Counted from the stretch's first letter, positions 8,658-17,849 are shown. The stretch is DNA of 64,000 bases from Arthrobacter sp. Bz4 (GCF_003075455.1 NZ_QDAE01000002.1:186001-250000), one strand, 5' to 3'. The notes: generated by a model from the letters alone, not told the origin. Numbers and translations: made by a program.

Positions 8658-9521
8658 TTACACGTCCCGCTTCTTGGTGACCAGCAAGGAGGCAACCAGC
8701 AGTACGAGGGCCCAGGCGCCCAGTACCAGCGCGCCCTGCCACTGGTTCAGTGCGCCGTCGGCGATGGTAATGGCCACCATCTGCTCCCCCGCGCTGCTGG
8801 GAAGGAAACGAGCAGCGTCGGGAACCCAGTCGGCGATCCCTGCCAGCAACGTGGCTACCAGGATTGGCAGGATCAGGAGTAGGCCGATCGTGGTGACCAC
8901 GCCTCCGGCCGTGTTGCGCAGTAGGGTACCAATCGACATCGCGATGATAGCCATTAGGGCGAGCACCGAACCGGTGTTGATGATGTGCATCAGCACCCCC
9001 TCGTCACCGAGTCCGAATTCGAGTTCCGACGGGGTCAGGATAGGTTGTGCGATGAGGTAGCTGACCAGGGCTGAGCCGGCGCCAACAACGAAGGCCACCA
9101 CTGCGAACACGGCCTGCTTGGCGAGGAGTGCTGGAATACGTTTTGGCACTGCCACCATCGTGGAGCGGATCATCCCGGTGCCCCATTCAGACGCGATCAG
9201 GACGACTCCCAGCGACCCAATCAGCAGTTGGCCAAAGATCAGTCCCGAACCCGGGATGGTGTTGGTAATGGAGGTGGCGTCCGGGGCGCCCTGCATCTGG
9301 GCGGCCATCTCCGGGTCTCCCTGTAGATCGAGCAAAACCGTCGTTTGCCACGCAAAGAGAGCTGCCAGACCAATCATCACGATGACCGTGATCGACAGCA
9401 TGATCACGGTGGAGGGCACCGTGATCAACTTGATCCATTCGGACTTCAGGATCCGCATGAAGTTCACGCCACTACCCTGGGTGGTGCCGCGCGTAGGCGC
9501 TGCGACTGCTGTGTGAGACAT
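8658..9521 (-). CDS. ABC-2 type transporter permease
   Basis: 287 aa with about six hydrophobic segments. The first (LITVPSTVIMLSITVIVMIG, about 33) is followed by a large outer loop rich in Asp, Met and Pro. Other segments include LIFGQLLIGSLGVVLIASEW, then GMIRSTMVAVPKR, a hallmark of ABC-2 permeases of the bacitracin/lantibiotic-exporter type. It ends with the cytoplasmic tail TKKRDV. It begins two bases after the stop of its ATPase partner, and the sensor kinase follows. The substrate is unknown. Confidence 0.9.
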   Translation of the reverse strand: MSHTAVAAPTRGTTQGSGVNFMRILKSEWIKLITVPSTVIMLSITVIVMIGLAALFAWQTTVLLDLQGDPEMAAQMQGAPDATSITNTIPGSGLIFGQLLIGSLGVVLIASEWGTGMIRSTMVAVPKRIPALLAKQAVFAVVAFVVGAGSALVSYLIAQPILTPSELEFGLGDEGVLMHIINTGSVLALMAIIAMSIGTLLRNTAGGVVTTIGLLLILPILVATLLAGIADWVPDAARFLPSSAGEQMVAITIADGALNQWQGALVLGAWALVLLVASLLVTKKRDV

Positions 9522-9523
9522 GG

Positions 9524-10471
9524 CTAGTTTCCTTCCCCGACGCCGGCGGCCTGGGTTGCCTGCGGGAGATCGGCCGAGTGGTATTCGACCGAATCGTTGG
9601 TGAGCTGCATGTACGCCTCTTCAAGGGACGCCTGCAGCGGTGTGAGCTCGTAGACCAGCACCCGGTTGTCCAGGGCGGTGCGGGCGATCCGGTGAGAGTC
9701 GGCGCCGGTGATCTCGAGCATCTCGGGCTCCAGCTGCTTCGAGGTCACACCGTCACCGGCAAGCGCCCGGATGAGTTCGCTTGGGTTGTCGGTGCGTACC
9801 CGGGTGCGCGCCTGTCCCTGATCCGAGATGATTTGCTCGATGGGGGCGTCGGCAATAATCCGTCCGCGGCCAATCACAATCAGGTGGTCGGCGGTCAATG
9901 CCATCTCCGACATCAAGTGGGAGGACAGGAAAACTGTGCGCCCTTCAGCGGCGAGCCCCTTGGCAAGGTGGCGCACCCACTGGACGCCCTCGGGGTCCAG
10001 TCCGTTGACTGGCTCATCGAGGATGACAGTGTGGGGATCACCCAGGAGCGCTGCGGCGATGCCGAGGCGCTGGCCCATGCCGAGGGAGAAGCCGCCGACC
10101 CGCTTCTTGGCAACGGGGCCCAGCCCGGTCATTTCGATGACTTCCTTGACCCTGCTATTGGGGATGCCGTGGGTCGCTGCCATGGCTCGCAGGTGGTTGT
10201 AGGCGCTGCGCTTGGTGTGGACTGCTTTCGCGTCCAGGAGGGCGCCGACCTCGCGGAGGGGCGCCCGGTGCTCGGCGTAACGCCGGCCGTTGACTGTCAC
10301 GTTGCCGGAGGATGGGTTATCCAACCCGACGATCATCCGCATCGTGGTGGACTTGCCGGCGCCATTGGGGCCGAGGAAGCCGGTGACCTTACCGGGGTGG
10401 ACCGTGAATGACACGTTATCCACTGCTGTCTTGGAGCCATAGCGCTTCGCCAGGCCTTGTGCCTCAATCAT
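9524..10471 (-). CDS. ABC transporter ATP-binding protein
   Basis: 315 aa nucleotide-binding subunit. Walker A GFLGPNGAGKSTTMRMI (about 33), signature FSLGMGQRLGIAAALLGDP (about 134), Walker B TVILDEPVNGLDPEG (about 154) and switch His in VFLSSHLMSEM are all intact. The roughly 90-residue C-terminal extension (TRVRTDNPSELIRALAG onward) is typical of BcrA-like exporters. First gene of the operon ATPase-permease-kinase-regulator. The promoter should lie between 10472 and 10629, but no confident boxes were seen. Confidence 0.95.
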   Translation of the reverse strand: MIEAQGLAKRYGSKTAVDNVSFTVHPGKVTGFLGPNGAGKSTTMRMIVGLDNPSSGNVTVNGRRYAEHRAPLREVGALLDAKAVHTKRSAYNHLRAMAATHGIPNSRVKEVIEMTGLGPVAKKRVGGFSLGMGQRLGIAAALLGDPHTVILDEPVNGLDPEGVQWVRHLAKGLAAEGRTVFLSSHLMSEMALTADHLIVIGRGRIIADAPIEQIISDQGQARTRVRTDNPSELIRALAGDGVTSKQLEPEMLEITGADSHRIARTALDNRVLVYELTPLQASLEEAYMQLTNDSVEYHSADLPQATQAAGVGEGN

Positions 10472-10629
10472 GGCTGCGTCCTTAAGATTGCTGTGGTGCC
10501 CACGGTGCTGGGCCTACCTCTACCCTACGGATTGTCCCTCGCCCGGTCGCCGCTCCTTGGGATGATGTTTGGCGGCCTTCGCCTACACCTTTCGGATGAG
10601 TAGGCTGCGTGCCCCCGAACCTCCTGACG

Positions 10630-10697
10630 CAGAAACGGCCCCCGGGGTCAGGAGTGCCGGGTGCAACCGGCGAACCTGACCCCAAGAGCCGTTTCTG
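10630..10697. repeat. Long nested palindrome, copy 1
   Basis: Arms AGAAACGGC (10631) and GCCGTTTCT (10688) enclose GGGGTCAGG (10644) and CCTGACCCC (10675), with GCCGG-GTGCAA-CCGGC at the centre. It lies 17 bases past the stop of the DrrB-like permease. The same design recurs at 15661 and 22524. The surrounding spacer 10472-10713 holds no gene. Confidence 0.85.
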
Positions 10698-10713
10698 GGT
10701 ATCCGACGTGGGT

Positions 10714-11550
10714 CTACCGTGAGCTGATGGACTCAAACTTCCTGATGCAGAGCGGCACGAAGATGAGCAGCATCAGCGCGATCCCCACGAAGATCGTGAT
10801 GAACGGGTTCTGAAGGGTCCACGCCGTGGGTTCCGGGAAGTCCGGATTGGTGTTGCCGAACAACTGCCGGGCCGATTCGACCAGGGCCGAAACCGGATTC
10901 CACTCGGCGATGTTCTTCAGCACCTCGGGCATGGTGTGGATTGGCACGAAAGCGTTGGAGATGAAGGTCAGCGGGAACAGGATCATGAAGGACGCGTTAT
11001 TGATGACCTCCGGGCTCCTGACGCTCATACCCAGCAACGCCATCACCCAGCTGAAGGAGTAGCTGAACAGCAGCAGGATGGCCACGCCGCCCAGGAATCC
11101 CCAGACGGAGGTGGTGACGCGCCAGCCGACGATCCAGCCGGTGCCCATCATGATCAGCATCGAAATACTGTTGATGACCAGGTCCCCGTTGGTGCGACCA
11201 ATCAGCACCGCCGCGGGGTTCATCGGCAGGGTGCGGAACCGGTCAATGATGCCGTCCTTGAGGTCCTGGGCCATAGCGGCGCCGGAGAAGGTCGACCCGA
11301 AGATCACCGTCTGGGCGAAGATTCCAGCCATCAGGAAGTTGGTGTAGTCGGAGACGTTCATTGCCCCGCCGTAGACCTGGCTGAACAGCAACACGAACAT
11401 GATCGGCTGCAGGATAGTGAAGACCAGGATCTCCGGCACCCGTTTGATCTTGATCAGGTTCCGGCGGGTCGCGATCCATCCATCCGAGAGGAGCTGCCCC
11501 GCGGGGGTGCCGACACTCTCGTAGGTCGTCTGCTTGGTGAGGACACTCAT
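10714..11550 (-). CDS. DrrB-like ABC-2 multidrug exporter permease
   Basis: 278 aa. After the cytoplasmic start (GWIATRRNLIKIKRVPEILV) come six membrane segments, including LQPIMFVLLFSQVYGG, FLMAGIFAQTVIFGSTFSG and FMILFPLTFISNAFVPIHTM. This is the daunorubicin-resistance DrrB layout, with the conserved DGIIDRFRTLPM loop. Its start overlaps the stop of the ATPase gene in an ATGA arrangement, so the pair is translationally coupled. The likely role is drug or lipid export; the substrate cannot be assigned. Palindrome copy 1 follows it. Confidence 0.92.
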   Translation of the reverse strand: MSVLTKQTTYESVGTPAGQLLSDGWIATRRNLIKIKRVPEILVFTILQPIMFVLLFSQVYGGAMNVSDYTNFLMAGIFAQTVIFGSTFSGAAMAQDLKDGIIDRFRTLPMNPAAVLIGRTNGDLVINSISMLIMMGTGWIVGWRVTTSVWGFLGGVAILLLFSYSFSWVMALLGMSVRSPEVINNASFMILFPLTFISNAFVPIHTMPEVLKNIAEWNPVSALVESARQLFGNTNPDFPEPTAWTLQNPFITIFVGIALMLLIFVPLCIRKFESISSR

Positions 11551-12539
11551 TTGGCTTGCTCCATTTCGGATTTCTCGGTGTCCTGCTCATTTTCCGCGGT
11601 GTGGCCGGTGAGCTTGAGGAACACATCATCGAGGGTGGGGCGGCGCATACCGGCGTCGTGCAACCCGACGTTGGCCTGCCCCAGGTCCGCGAGGATGTAT
11701 TGCAACGCGCGTGGTCCTTCGGTGACAGCAACCTCGACGCTGCGCCGGTCACTGGAAACCCTTGCCTCACCCTCGCCATGGCGGGCAAGGATCTCACTGG
11801 CCGCGCCGGCATCGGACTCGTCGACGAGGGCCACCACCACGCGATGCCCGCCAATTCGGGCTTTCAGTTGGTCGGAGGTGCCCTCAGCTATCACCTTGCC
11901 GCCGTCGATCACCGCGATGTCGTCGGCCAGGTGGTCTGCCTCCTCAAGATACTGGGTGGTGAGCAGCAACGTAGTGCCGTCATGGACCAGGTTCTTGATG
12001 ATCTGCCACAGGGCCAGCCGGCTCCGCGGGTCAAGGCCCGTGGTGGGCTCGTCAAGGAACAGGATCTTCGGGTTGATGACGAGCGCCCCGGCAAGGTCGA
12101 TCCTGCGGCGCATACCGCCGGAAAAACCCTTCACCGGGCGGTTGCCGGCCTCGGTGAGCTCGAACTGGTCGATCAGCTCCTGGGCACGACGCCTCGCCGT
12201 CTTGGCTCCGAGATGGTAAAGACGGCCCACCATTTCCAGGTTTTCAAACCCGGTCAGGTTCTCGTCAACTGCCGCATACTGTCCGGATGCCCCGATGATC
12301 CGACGGGCTGCCCGGGGGTTCGAGAGCACATCGATGCCGTCAACGAACGCCGTGCCCTCCGTGGGCTGGATCAGCGTTGTCAAGACCTTCACAACGGTGG
12401 TCTTGCCCGCACCGTTGGGACCGAGCAGCGCCTTGACGGTGCCCTGGGGCACCAGCAAGTCCAACCCGTCCAGCGCGTGAACGGGGCCACTCTTCGATTT
12501 GTAGGTCTTTTTCAGACCTCTGGCCTCAATAATTGTCAT
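11547..12539 (-). CDS. DrrA-like ABC exporter ATP-binding protein
   Basis: 330 aa. Walker A LLGPNGAGKTTVVKVL (about 38), signature FSGGMRRRIDLAGALVINPK (about 138), Walker B ILFLDEPTTGLDPRSR (about 159) and the DrrA-type ending near 300 (GMRRPTLDDVFLKLTGH) are all present. The sequence DLLVPQGTVKALLGPNGAG is typical of daunorubicin-resistance ATPases. Partner of the following permease. The promoter would lie in the 72 bases before the MFS gene, where nothing distinctive was seen. Confidence 0.95.
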   Translation of the reverse strand: MTIIEARGLKKTYKSKSGPVHALDGLDLLVPQGTVKALLGPNGAGKTTVVKVLTTLIQPTEGTAFVDGIDVLSNPRAARRIIGASGQYAAVDENLTGFENLEMVGRLYHLGAKTARRRAQELIDQFELTEAGNRPVKGFSGGMRRRIDLAGALVINPKILFLDEPTTGLDPRSRLALWQIIKNLVHDGTTLLLTTQYLEEADHLADDIAVIDGGKVIAEGTSDQLKARIGGHRVVVALVDESDAGAASEILARHGEGEARVSSDRRSVEVAVTEGPRALQYILADLGQANVGLHDAGMRRPTLDDVFLKLTGHTAENEQDTEKSEMEQAK

Positions 12540-12611
12540 GCGTCCAATCTTAAGGTTCGGAGCAGCCCGCAGGTAATCATTGAGGACAGTTTTTGTCCGC
12601 GAGGGAAGCGG

Positions 12612-13835
12612 TCAGAGTGGGCCCGGTTGATCCAGTTTCTGGGGGACGGGTGTGCCCAGGGGATCGGCGTCGGTCCGGCGTTCGGCGGCAGCGGGTGCGA
12701 CCAGGAATGAGGCGAGGACCGCCACCCCCACGACGAGCAGTGCGTTGCGGATGCCGACCACATCGCCGAGGAATCCAAGGAGGGGCGGTCCGGCCAGGAA
12801 CGCCAGGTAGCCGATGGTGGAAACCACAGATACCCGGGCCGCCGCATGACGCGGTTCGTCGGCGGCCGCCGACATTCCCATCGGGAAGCCCAGCGCTGCG
12901 CCGGCACCCCAGAGCACCGCTCCCACCCCCGCAAGCGGCACGGTGGGCGCAAAAACGAAGATGATGAGCCCCACCAGCGACGACCCGAGGCTGATCTGCA
13001 GCACCCTGACCCGGCCATACCGGTCAATCAATCCGCCGCCCACAAACCGAAACAGGGTCATCGCAGCCACAAACACGCCGAATATGAGCGCGCCAGTCGC
13101 TTCGCTGGCCCCCAAGCCGTCGACGGTGGCCTTGGCCACCCAGTCGTTGGCCGCACCCTCGGTCAGGGCAGCGCCCAGCACCACCAACCCAATGAGCAGT
13201 GTCCTTGGCTCCAGCCAGGCAGCGAACCGGCTGGGCTGGGGAGTATCCGGGTACGCGTCGGCGTGGGAGATGTCCGGCAGGAAGTAGCGGGGCACCCAGA
13301 GGGAAACCACGAGGACGACGGCGGCAACCCCCAGCAGGTGGTAGGACAGGTCGACGTCGAGGTGTGACAGACCGGCGCCGACCATTGCACCAACGAAGGC
13401 GCCGCCGCTGAACGCCGCGTGGAACTTGGGCATGATGGTGCGGCGGAGGCGGTGCTCGACGTCGGCACCCTCAATGTTTTGGGCCACATCCCAGAGGGCA
13501 ACGCCCACGCCGAAGAGAAATAGCCCGATCGCGGTGAGGGAGACCGACGTCGTCGTCAATCCGCCGGCAATGGTCACCGCCGCGAGGGCAGACACCACGC
13601 CGCCGATCCTGACCGTATTGGCGACCCCCACCCGGCCTGAGATCCCGCCCGCGAGGGGGAGGGCAATCACCGATCCGGCGGCAGCAGCCAACAACAGGGC
13701 GCCCGTCTCCCCCGAGCCGAGGCCCAGCACTGAGGACGCGGACGGGATCCGGGCAGCCCAACTCGCGAAGACCAGGCCGTTAAGGCCGAAGACGGCGAAC
13801 GTCGCCCACATGGCCGACAAGACATTTGTTTGCAC
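12612..13835 (-). CDS. MFS transporter
   Basis: 407 aa with 12 predicted helices and two six-helix halves. Helix 1 is SAMWATFAVFGLNGLVFASW, followed by AARIPS. The second half starts near residue 210 (RTLLIGLVVLGAALTEGAAN). The motif FVGGGLIDRYGRVRVLQ is the cytoplasmic loop signature of the superfamily. The GFPMGMSAAADEPRHAAARVS stretch resembles transporters loosely annotated as sugar or YbjJ-like MFS. The substrate is unknown. It is probably monocistronic, with 76 bases to drrA and 58 to the ABC-F gene. Confidence 0.88.
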   Translation of the reverse strand: MQTNVLSAMWATFAVFGLNGLVFASWAARIPSASSVLGLGSGETGALLLAAAAGSVIALPLAGGISGRVGVANTVRIGGVVSALAAVTIAGGLTTTSVSLTAIGLFLFGVGVALWDVAQNIEGADVEHRLRRTIMPKFHAAFSGGAFVGAMVGAGLSHLDVDLSYHLLGVAAVVLVVSLWVPRYFLPDISHADAYPDTPQPSRFAAWLEPRTLLIGLVVLGAALTEGAANDWVAKATVDGLGASEATGALIFGVFVAAMTLFRFVGGGLIDRYGRVRVLQISLGSSLVGLIIFVFAPTVPLAGVGAVLWGAGAALGFPMGMSAAADEPRHAAARVSVVSTIGYLAFLAGPPLLGFLGDVVGIRNALLVVGVAVLASFLVAPAAAERRTDADPLGTPVPQKLDQPGPL

Positions 13836-13893
13836 CAGTAAACCGTATGCGCAATTTTCGGAGCCGGTCTACTGCCTCAGCCGACCGTTTGGG

Positions 13894-15576
13894 TCAGCGG
13901 TCGCGCTGCACCCGGCCCTCATCCCAGACCGGCTCCTCAGTTTCGTACACCAAGCCGTCCGACCCGAAAACCATGAACCGGTCAAAACTACGCGCGAACC
14001 ATCGGTCGTGGGTGACAGCCAGCACGGTACCCTCGAACGCGTCGATGGCCTTCTCCAGCGCCTCGGCCGAGTGCAGGTCGAGGTTGTCGGTGGGCTCATC
14101 GAGCAGCAGGAGCGTGGCACCCGAGAGTTCCAGCAACAGGATCTGCAGCCGCGCCTGCTGCCCACCCGAGAGGGAGTCGTACAGTTGCTCCGCCTGACCC
14201 GCCAGACCGTAACGGTCCAGAACTCCTGACGCCGCTTCGCGCGGCAATCCCGACCGGTGATCATCGCCGCGGTGCAGAATGTCGAGCAGGGTGCGTCCCA
14301 GCAGGTCGGGTCGCACGTGGGTCTGCGCGAAGAAGCCAGGTCGGATCCGCGCACCGAGCTTCACTGTTCCCTCGTGTGGGACGGGCTGGATGCTGACCTC
14401 GGAGACCGGTTCGTGTTCCTTCTCCGGATCGGTGCCGCCACTGGCAAGCAGTCGCAGGAAGTGGGACTTGCCGGAACCGTTGGAGCCCAGCACTCCCACC
14501 CGGTCGCCGAACCAGATCTCGGTGCTGAACGGCTTCATCAGCCCAGTGAGTTCGAGTTTCTGGGCGACGACTGCCCGCTTGGCCGTGCGACCACCCTTGA
14601 GCCGTATGGTGACGTTCTGCTCTATCGGGATCGCTTCCGGCGGCCCGGCCTCAAGGAACTTCGCGAGCCGGGTCTGGGCGGCGTGGTACCGGTTGGCCAT
14701 GTCGGACCGGAACGCCGCCTTGTTCTTGTACATGTTGACCAGCTCTTTGAGCTTGAGGTGCTCCTCGTCCCACCGGCGCCGCAGTTCCTCGAACCTCAGG
14801 TTGCGGTCGGTGCGGGCCTGCAGGTAGGTTTCGAAGCCGCCACCGTGGATCCAGCTGGACGCGCCGAGCGCCCCAGGCTCCAGCGTGATGATGCGGGTGG
14901 CGGCGTTGGCGAGCAGTTCCCGGTCGTGGCTGACGAACAGCACCGATTTCTTGGACTCGTTCAGCTTCGCCTCCAGCCACCGCTTCCCGGGAACGTCGAG
15001 GTAGTTGTCGGGTTCGTCGAGGAGCAGCAGCTCGTCCGGTCCGGAGAACAGCGCCTCGAGGACCAGCCGTTTCTGCTCGCCGCCGGACAACGACGACGAC
15101 GCCCGGTACTGTGCCCGGGCGTAAGGCACCCCGAGTGCAGCCATGGTGACTTCGTCCCACGTGGTTTCCAGTTCGTAGCCACCGGCGTCACCCCACTCGG
15201 TAATCGCGTGGGCGTAGCGCATTTGGGTGGGTTCGTCGTCGTTCTCCATCATGGCGAGCTCGGCGTCGTCGACCGCTTTCGCGGCCTTGGCGAGGGCTGG
15301 CGGCGCGGCGGAGACCAACAGGTCCCGGACCGTCGTCTCATCCCTGACCTGGCCGACGAACTGGCGCATGATTCCCATGTTGCCGGAGCGGGTGACGGCG
15401 CCTTCATCGGCGGTGACATCGCCGGCGATGATGCGCAGCAGTGTGGTTTTGCCCGTGCCATTGGGGCCGATCAGGGCCGTCTTGTGCCCGTCGCCGACCT
15501 TGAAGCTGACGGCGTTGAGCAACTGCCGCCCGTCGGAGAGGAAGTAGTCAATGTTGGAAACGTCTAGATGAGCCAC
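13894..15576 (-). CDS. ABC-F family ATPase
   Basis: 560 aa with two ABC domains and no membrane part. First Walker A ALIGPNGTGKTTLLRI (about 34), first signature SSLSGGEQKRLVLEALF (about 160). The interdomain linker spans about 240-300 (RRRWDEEHLKLKELVNMYKN). Second Walker A GVLGSNGSGKSHFLRLL (about 362), second signature DSLSGGQQARLQILLLELSG (about 467). ABC-F proteins act on the ribosome, either in translation or as antibiotic-target protectors. The sequence alone does not separate those roles. It is next to drug exporters, which hints at, but does not show, a resistance role. Confidence 0.92.
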   Translation of the reverse strand: MAHLDVSNIDYFLSDGRQLLNAVSFKVGDGHKTALIGPNGTGKTTLLRIIAGDVTADEGAVTRSGNMGIMRQFVGQVRDETTVRDLLVSAAPPALAKAAKAVDDAELAMMENDDEPTQMRYAHAITEWGDAGGYELETTWDEVTMAALGVPYARAQYRASSSLSGGEQKRLVLEALFSGPDELLLLDEPDNYLDVPGKRWLEAKLNESKKSVLFVSHDRELLANAATRIITLEPGALGASSWIHGGGFETYLQARTDRNLRFEELRRRWDEEHLKLKELVNMYKNKAAFRSDMANRYHAAQTRLAKFLEAGPPEAIPIEQNVTIRLKGGRTAKRAVVAQKLELTGLMKPFSTEIWFGDRVGVLGSNGSGKSHFLRLLASGGTDPEKEHEPVSEVSIQPVPHEGTVKLGARIRPGFFAQTHVRPDLLGRTLLDILHRGDDHRSGLPREAASGVLDRYGLAGQAEQLYDSLSGGQQARLQILLLELSGATLLLLDEPTDNLDLHSAEALEKAIDAFEGTVLAVTHDRWFARSFDRFMVFGSDGLVYETEEPVWDEGRVQRDR

Positions 15577-15660
15577 ACTTTAAGTTTGTCACCCGGAGGC
15601 AAACCGGCCCCCGCCTGCCACCTGGGGTGTTTGTCGCCGATGCGGGCTGCCCAGCAGCGA

Positions 15661-15724
15661 GAAACGGCGCTTGGGGTCAGGATTGCCGGTTGCAACCGGC
15701 GATCCTGACCCTTGGGGCCGTTTC
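15661..15724. repeat. Long nested palindrome, copy 2 (most regular)
   Basis: GAAACGGC (15661) pairs with GCCGTTTC (15717). Inside, GGGTCAGGAT (15674) pairs with ATCCTGACCC, and the centre GCCGGTTGCAACCGGC is a perfect 16-base palindrome. It lies 40 bases past the GH1 stop, in the spacer 15577-15764 that otherwise holds no gene. Confidence 0.9.
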
Positions 15725-15764
15725 CGTGCGGAATTGGCTACTGGGCAGCTCTGTGCGGAATTGG

Positions 15765-16940
15765 CTACGGGGCAGCGTCAGCCGGCTCCAGCAGCGAGTT
15801 CGCCGCGGCCACCCTCCCGAGCCAGCCGAGGCTTGGCTTGGGGTGCCGCTCGAACGTCTTGGCGTCCCAGCCGATCAGGCCGAAGGTTGGCTTGAAGCTG
15901 CCCCACTCGTAGTTGTCCAATGCGCTCCAGTGCAGGTAACCGCGGACCTCGATTCCGTCGTCGATGCACCGGGCAACGGCTTCCAGGGCGCCGCGCGTGT
16001 AGTCGATTCGACGAGTGTCATCGCCGGTAGCAATCCCGTTTTCCGTGATGTAGATCGGCACGCTATTGCGCTGCCAGGAATTTCGGATGCCGTCCTCGAT
16101 GGCTGCGGGGTAGTATTCCCAACCGGTGAGCGTTCGCTCGGCGTCGTCGTCAATCGGCAGCGGACCGTCAACGCCCACCTTGGTTCGGGTGTAGGCCTGG
16201 ACCCCCACCCAGTCGTCACCGACGCAGGCCTCCAAGAAGACGTGCTCCCGTGTTCGGCCGTATTCTTCCGTGACATCCTCGGCCCCCGGTTCAGCCTGGT
16301 AGGCCTGGGTTGCGACCGACCAACCGGCTTGCTTGCCCGCGGCCTGCAATATATCGACGGCACGGCGATGCGCGGCGATGAGGTTCGTAGTGACCTCGGG
16401 GTTGCCTGCGGGAAGTCCGATCGAGGGGAAACCCTGCTCTGGGTCAGCAAGAACAGCGACCATGTTCGGCTCGTTGATGGTGCAGACCAGGTCGACCCCC
16501 TCGAGCACAGGCAGAGCGTGCTGAACGTAGCGGGCAAACCGCTCCACCGACCCAGCGTCCTTCCACCCACCGGCCCGGGCGAACCAGATGGGATTCGTGA
16601 AATGGTGCAGGGTCACCATTGGGGTGAGACCGAGTTCGACGGCGGTCGCCACCATCCGACGGTAGTGATCCACGGCGGCGCGGGAGACAAAACCCTCTTC
16701 CGGTTCGATCCGCGCCCATTCGATGCTGAAGCGGTAGGACGTCAGGCCGGCGTCGGCCAGCAATGTCATGTCCTCGCGATACCGATGGTAGCTGTCAGCA
16801 GCGTCACCGCTCGGGGCCTCGACTGGAGCGCCGGGGAAATGACCGTGCTCCCGCTGCCACCAATCAGAATTGACGTTGCCGCCCTCAATCTGGTGCGCCG
16901 CCGTAGACGCACCCCACAGAAATCCGTTTGGGAAGTTCAT
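15765..16940 (-). CDS. GH1 family beta-glucosidase
   Basis: 391 aa, shorter than the usual 440-480 aa of GH1. The N-terminal GFLWGASTAAHQIEGGN is a GH1 signature. The acid/base Glu is in VCTINEPN (about 165) and the nucleophile in VPIYITENGIATGDD (about 292). No signal peptide is seen, so it should act in the cytosol on imported beta-glucosides. It follows the sugar permease by 30 bases and ends the operon binding protein-permease-permease-GH1. The aglycone and linkage are not readable. If the neighbouring secreted enzyme is a beta-1,2-glucanase, sophoro-oligosaccharides would be the natural substrate (inference). Confidence 0.92.
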   Translation of the reverse strand: MNFPNGFLWGASTAAHQIEGGNVNSDWWQREHGHFPGAPVEAPSGDAADSYHRYREDMTLLADAGLTSYRFSIEWARIEPEEGFVSRAAVDHYRRMVATAVELGLTPMVTLHHFTNPIWFARAGGWKDAGSVERFARYVQHALPVLEGVDLVCTINEPNMVAVLADPEQGFPSIGLPAGNPEVTTNLIAAHRRAVDILQAAGKQAGWSVATQAYQAEPGAEDVTEEYGRTREHVFLEACVGDDWVGVQAYTRTKVGVDGPLPIDDDAERTLTGWEYYPAAIEDGIRNSWQRNSVPIYITENGIATGDDTRRIDYTRGALEAVARCIDDGIEVRGYLHWSALDNYEWGSFKPTFGLIGWDAKTFERHPKPSLGWLGRVAAANSLLEPADAAP

Positions 16941-16970
16941 AGTCGACTACTTTCTGCCGGCGGAAGCCAG

Positions 16971-17848
16971 CTATTTGATGCCTGTCAGCGCGATGCCCTG
17001 CACAAAGTACTTCTGCAGCAGGACGAAAATGAGGAGGATTGGCAGGACCACGACGACGGCGCCAGCATCATGAGGCCGTACTCCGCTGCATTCTGACCAA
17101 CCGAGTACAACGCCAGGGCGACGGGCAGCGTGTAGCGGTCCTCGCTGGTGGCCACCACGAGGGGCCAGAGAAAGTTATTCCAGGACGCAAGGAACGTGAG
17201 GATGGTCAGGGTGGCGACGGCGGGCCCACACAACGGCATGATCACCCGGAGGAAGATTCGCCATTCACTGGCGCCATCAATGCGAGCCGCCTCAATGAGG
17301 TCATCCGGGAGGCCCAACATGAATTGCCGCATGAGAAAGACGCCCAGCGGTGCGATCAGGAAGGGCAGAATCAGCCCCGGATAGGAATTCACCAAACCAA
17401 GGTTGGCGGTCAGCACAAACAGTGGGACGAAGGTCACCACTCCAGGCACCATCAGCGTGCCAAGGACCAACATGAACAGGATCTTTTTCCCTGCGAAGTC
17501 CAGCTTCGCCAGGGCATATCCCACCATTGACGAGAAGATGATGTTGCCGGCTGTGACGAAAACCGCCACCACCAGGCTGTTGGTGAAGAAGGTGGCGAAG
17601 TCCAGCCGGACAAACAACTCGGTGTAGTTGTCGAGAGTTGGCTCCATGGGCCAGAAGTTCAGCGGGTACTGCCGAATCTCGGCCGTCGTCTTGAAGGATC
17701 CAAGGATCATCCACACGAATGGCAGGATCATCGCAATCATGCCGACTGCCAGCACAACGTACAGCCACAGCCTGGGGCGCTGCTGAAGGTGTGAGCGCTT
17801 ACGGCTGGCGGGAACCGCAACGACCGGTGGTGCAACGGAGGTAGCCAT
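16971..17848 (-). CDS. Carbohydrate ABC permease (MalG type), apparent 3' frameshift
   Basis: The ATG at 17848 (MATSVAPPVVAVPASRKRS) has AAGGA upstream and sits just past the stop of the MalF-like gene. Six membrane segments and the EAA loop LPDDLIEAARIDGASEWRIF are present. The unbroken frame leaves MalG similarity after EYGLMM and ends at 16985 in a Ser-rich tail. In the next frame the expected tail is intact: AVVVVLPILLIFVLLQKYF, then VQGIALTGIK, with TAG at 16971. One missing base near 17065 explains this: the minus strand reads ATGATGCTGGC where ATGATGGCTGGC is expected. Either a sequencing error or a real mutation that would damage the last helix. Confidence 0.85.
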
Positions 17849-17849
17849 G

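Noticed and set aside
10482-10736. An 84-codon minus-strand frame translating the palindrome
   Set aside because: The same peptide pattern (SPVAPGTPDPGGRF-like) recurs at the other palindrome copies, so it is repeat translation, not a gene.
14257-15567. A 436-codon plus-strand frame
   Set aside because: Antisense shadow of the ABC-F gene, favoured by high GC; no ribosome binding site or similarity.
15627-17096. A 489-codon plus-strand frame across the GH1 gene
   Set aside because: Antisense shadow; it also runs through palindrome copy 2, which is non-coding.
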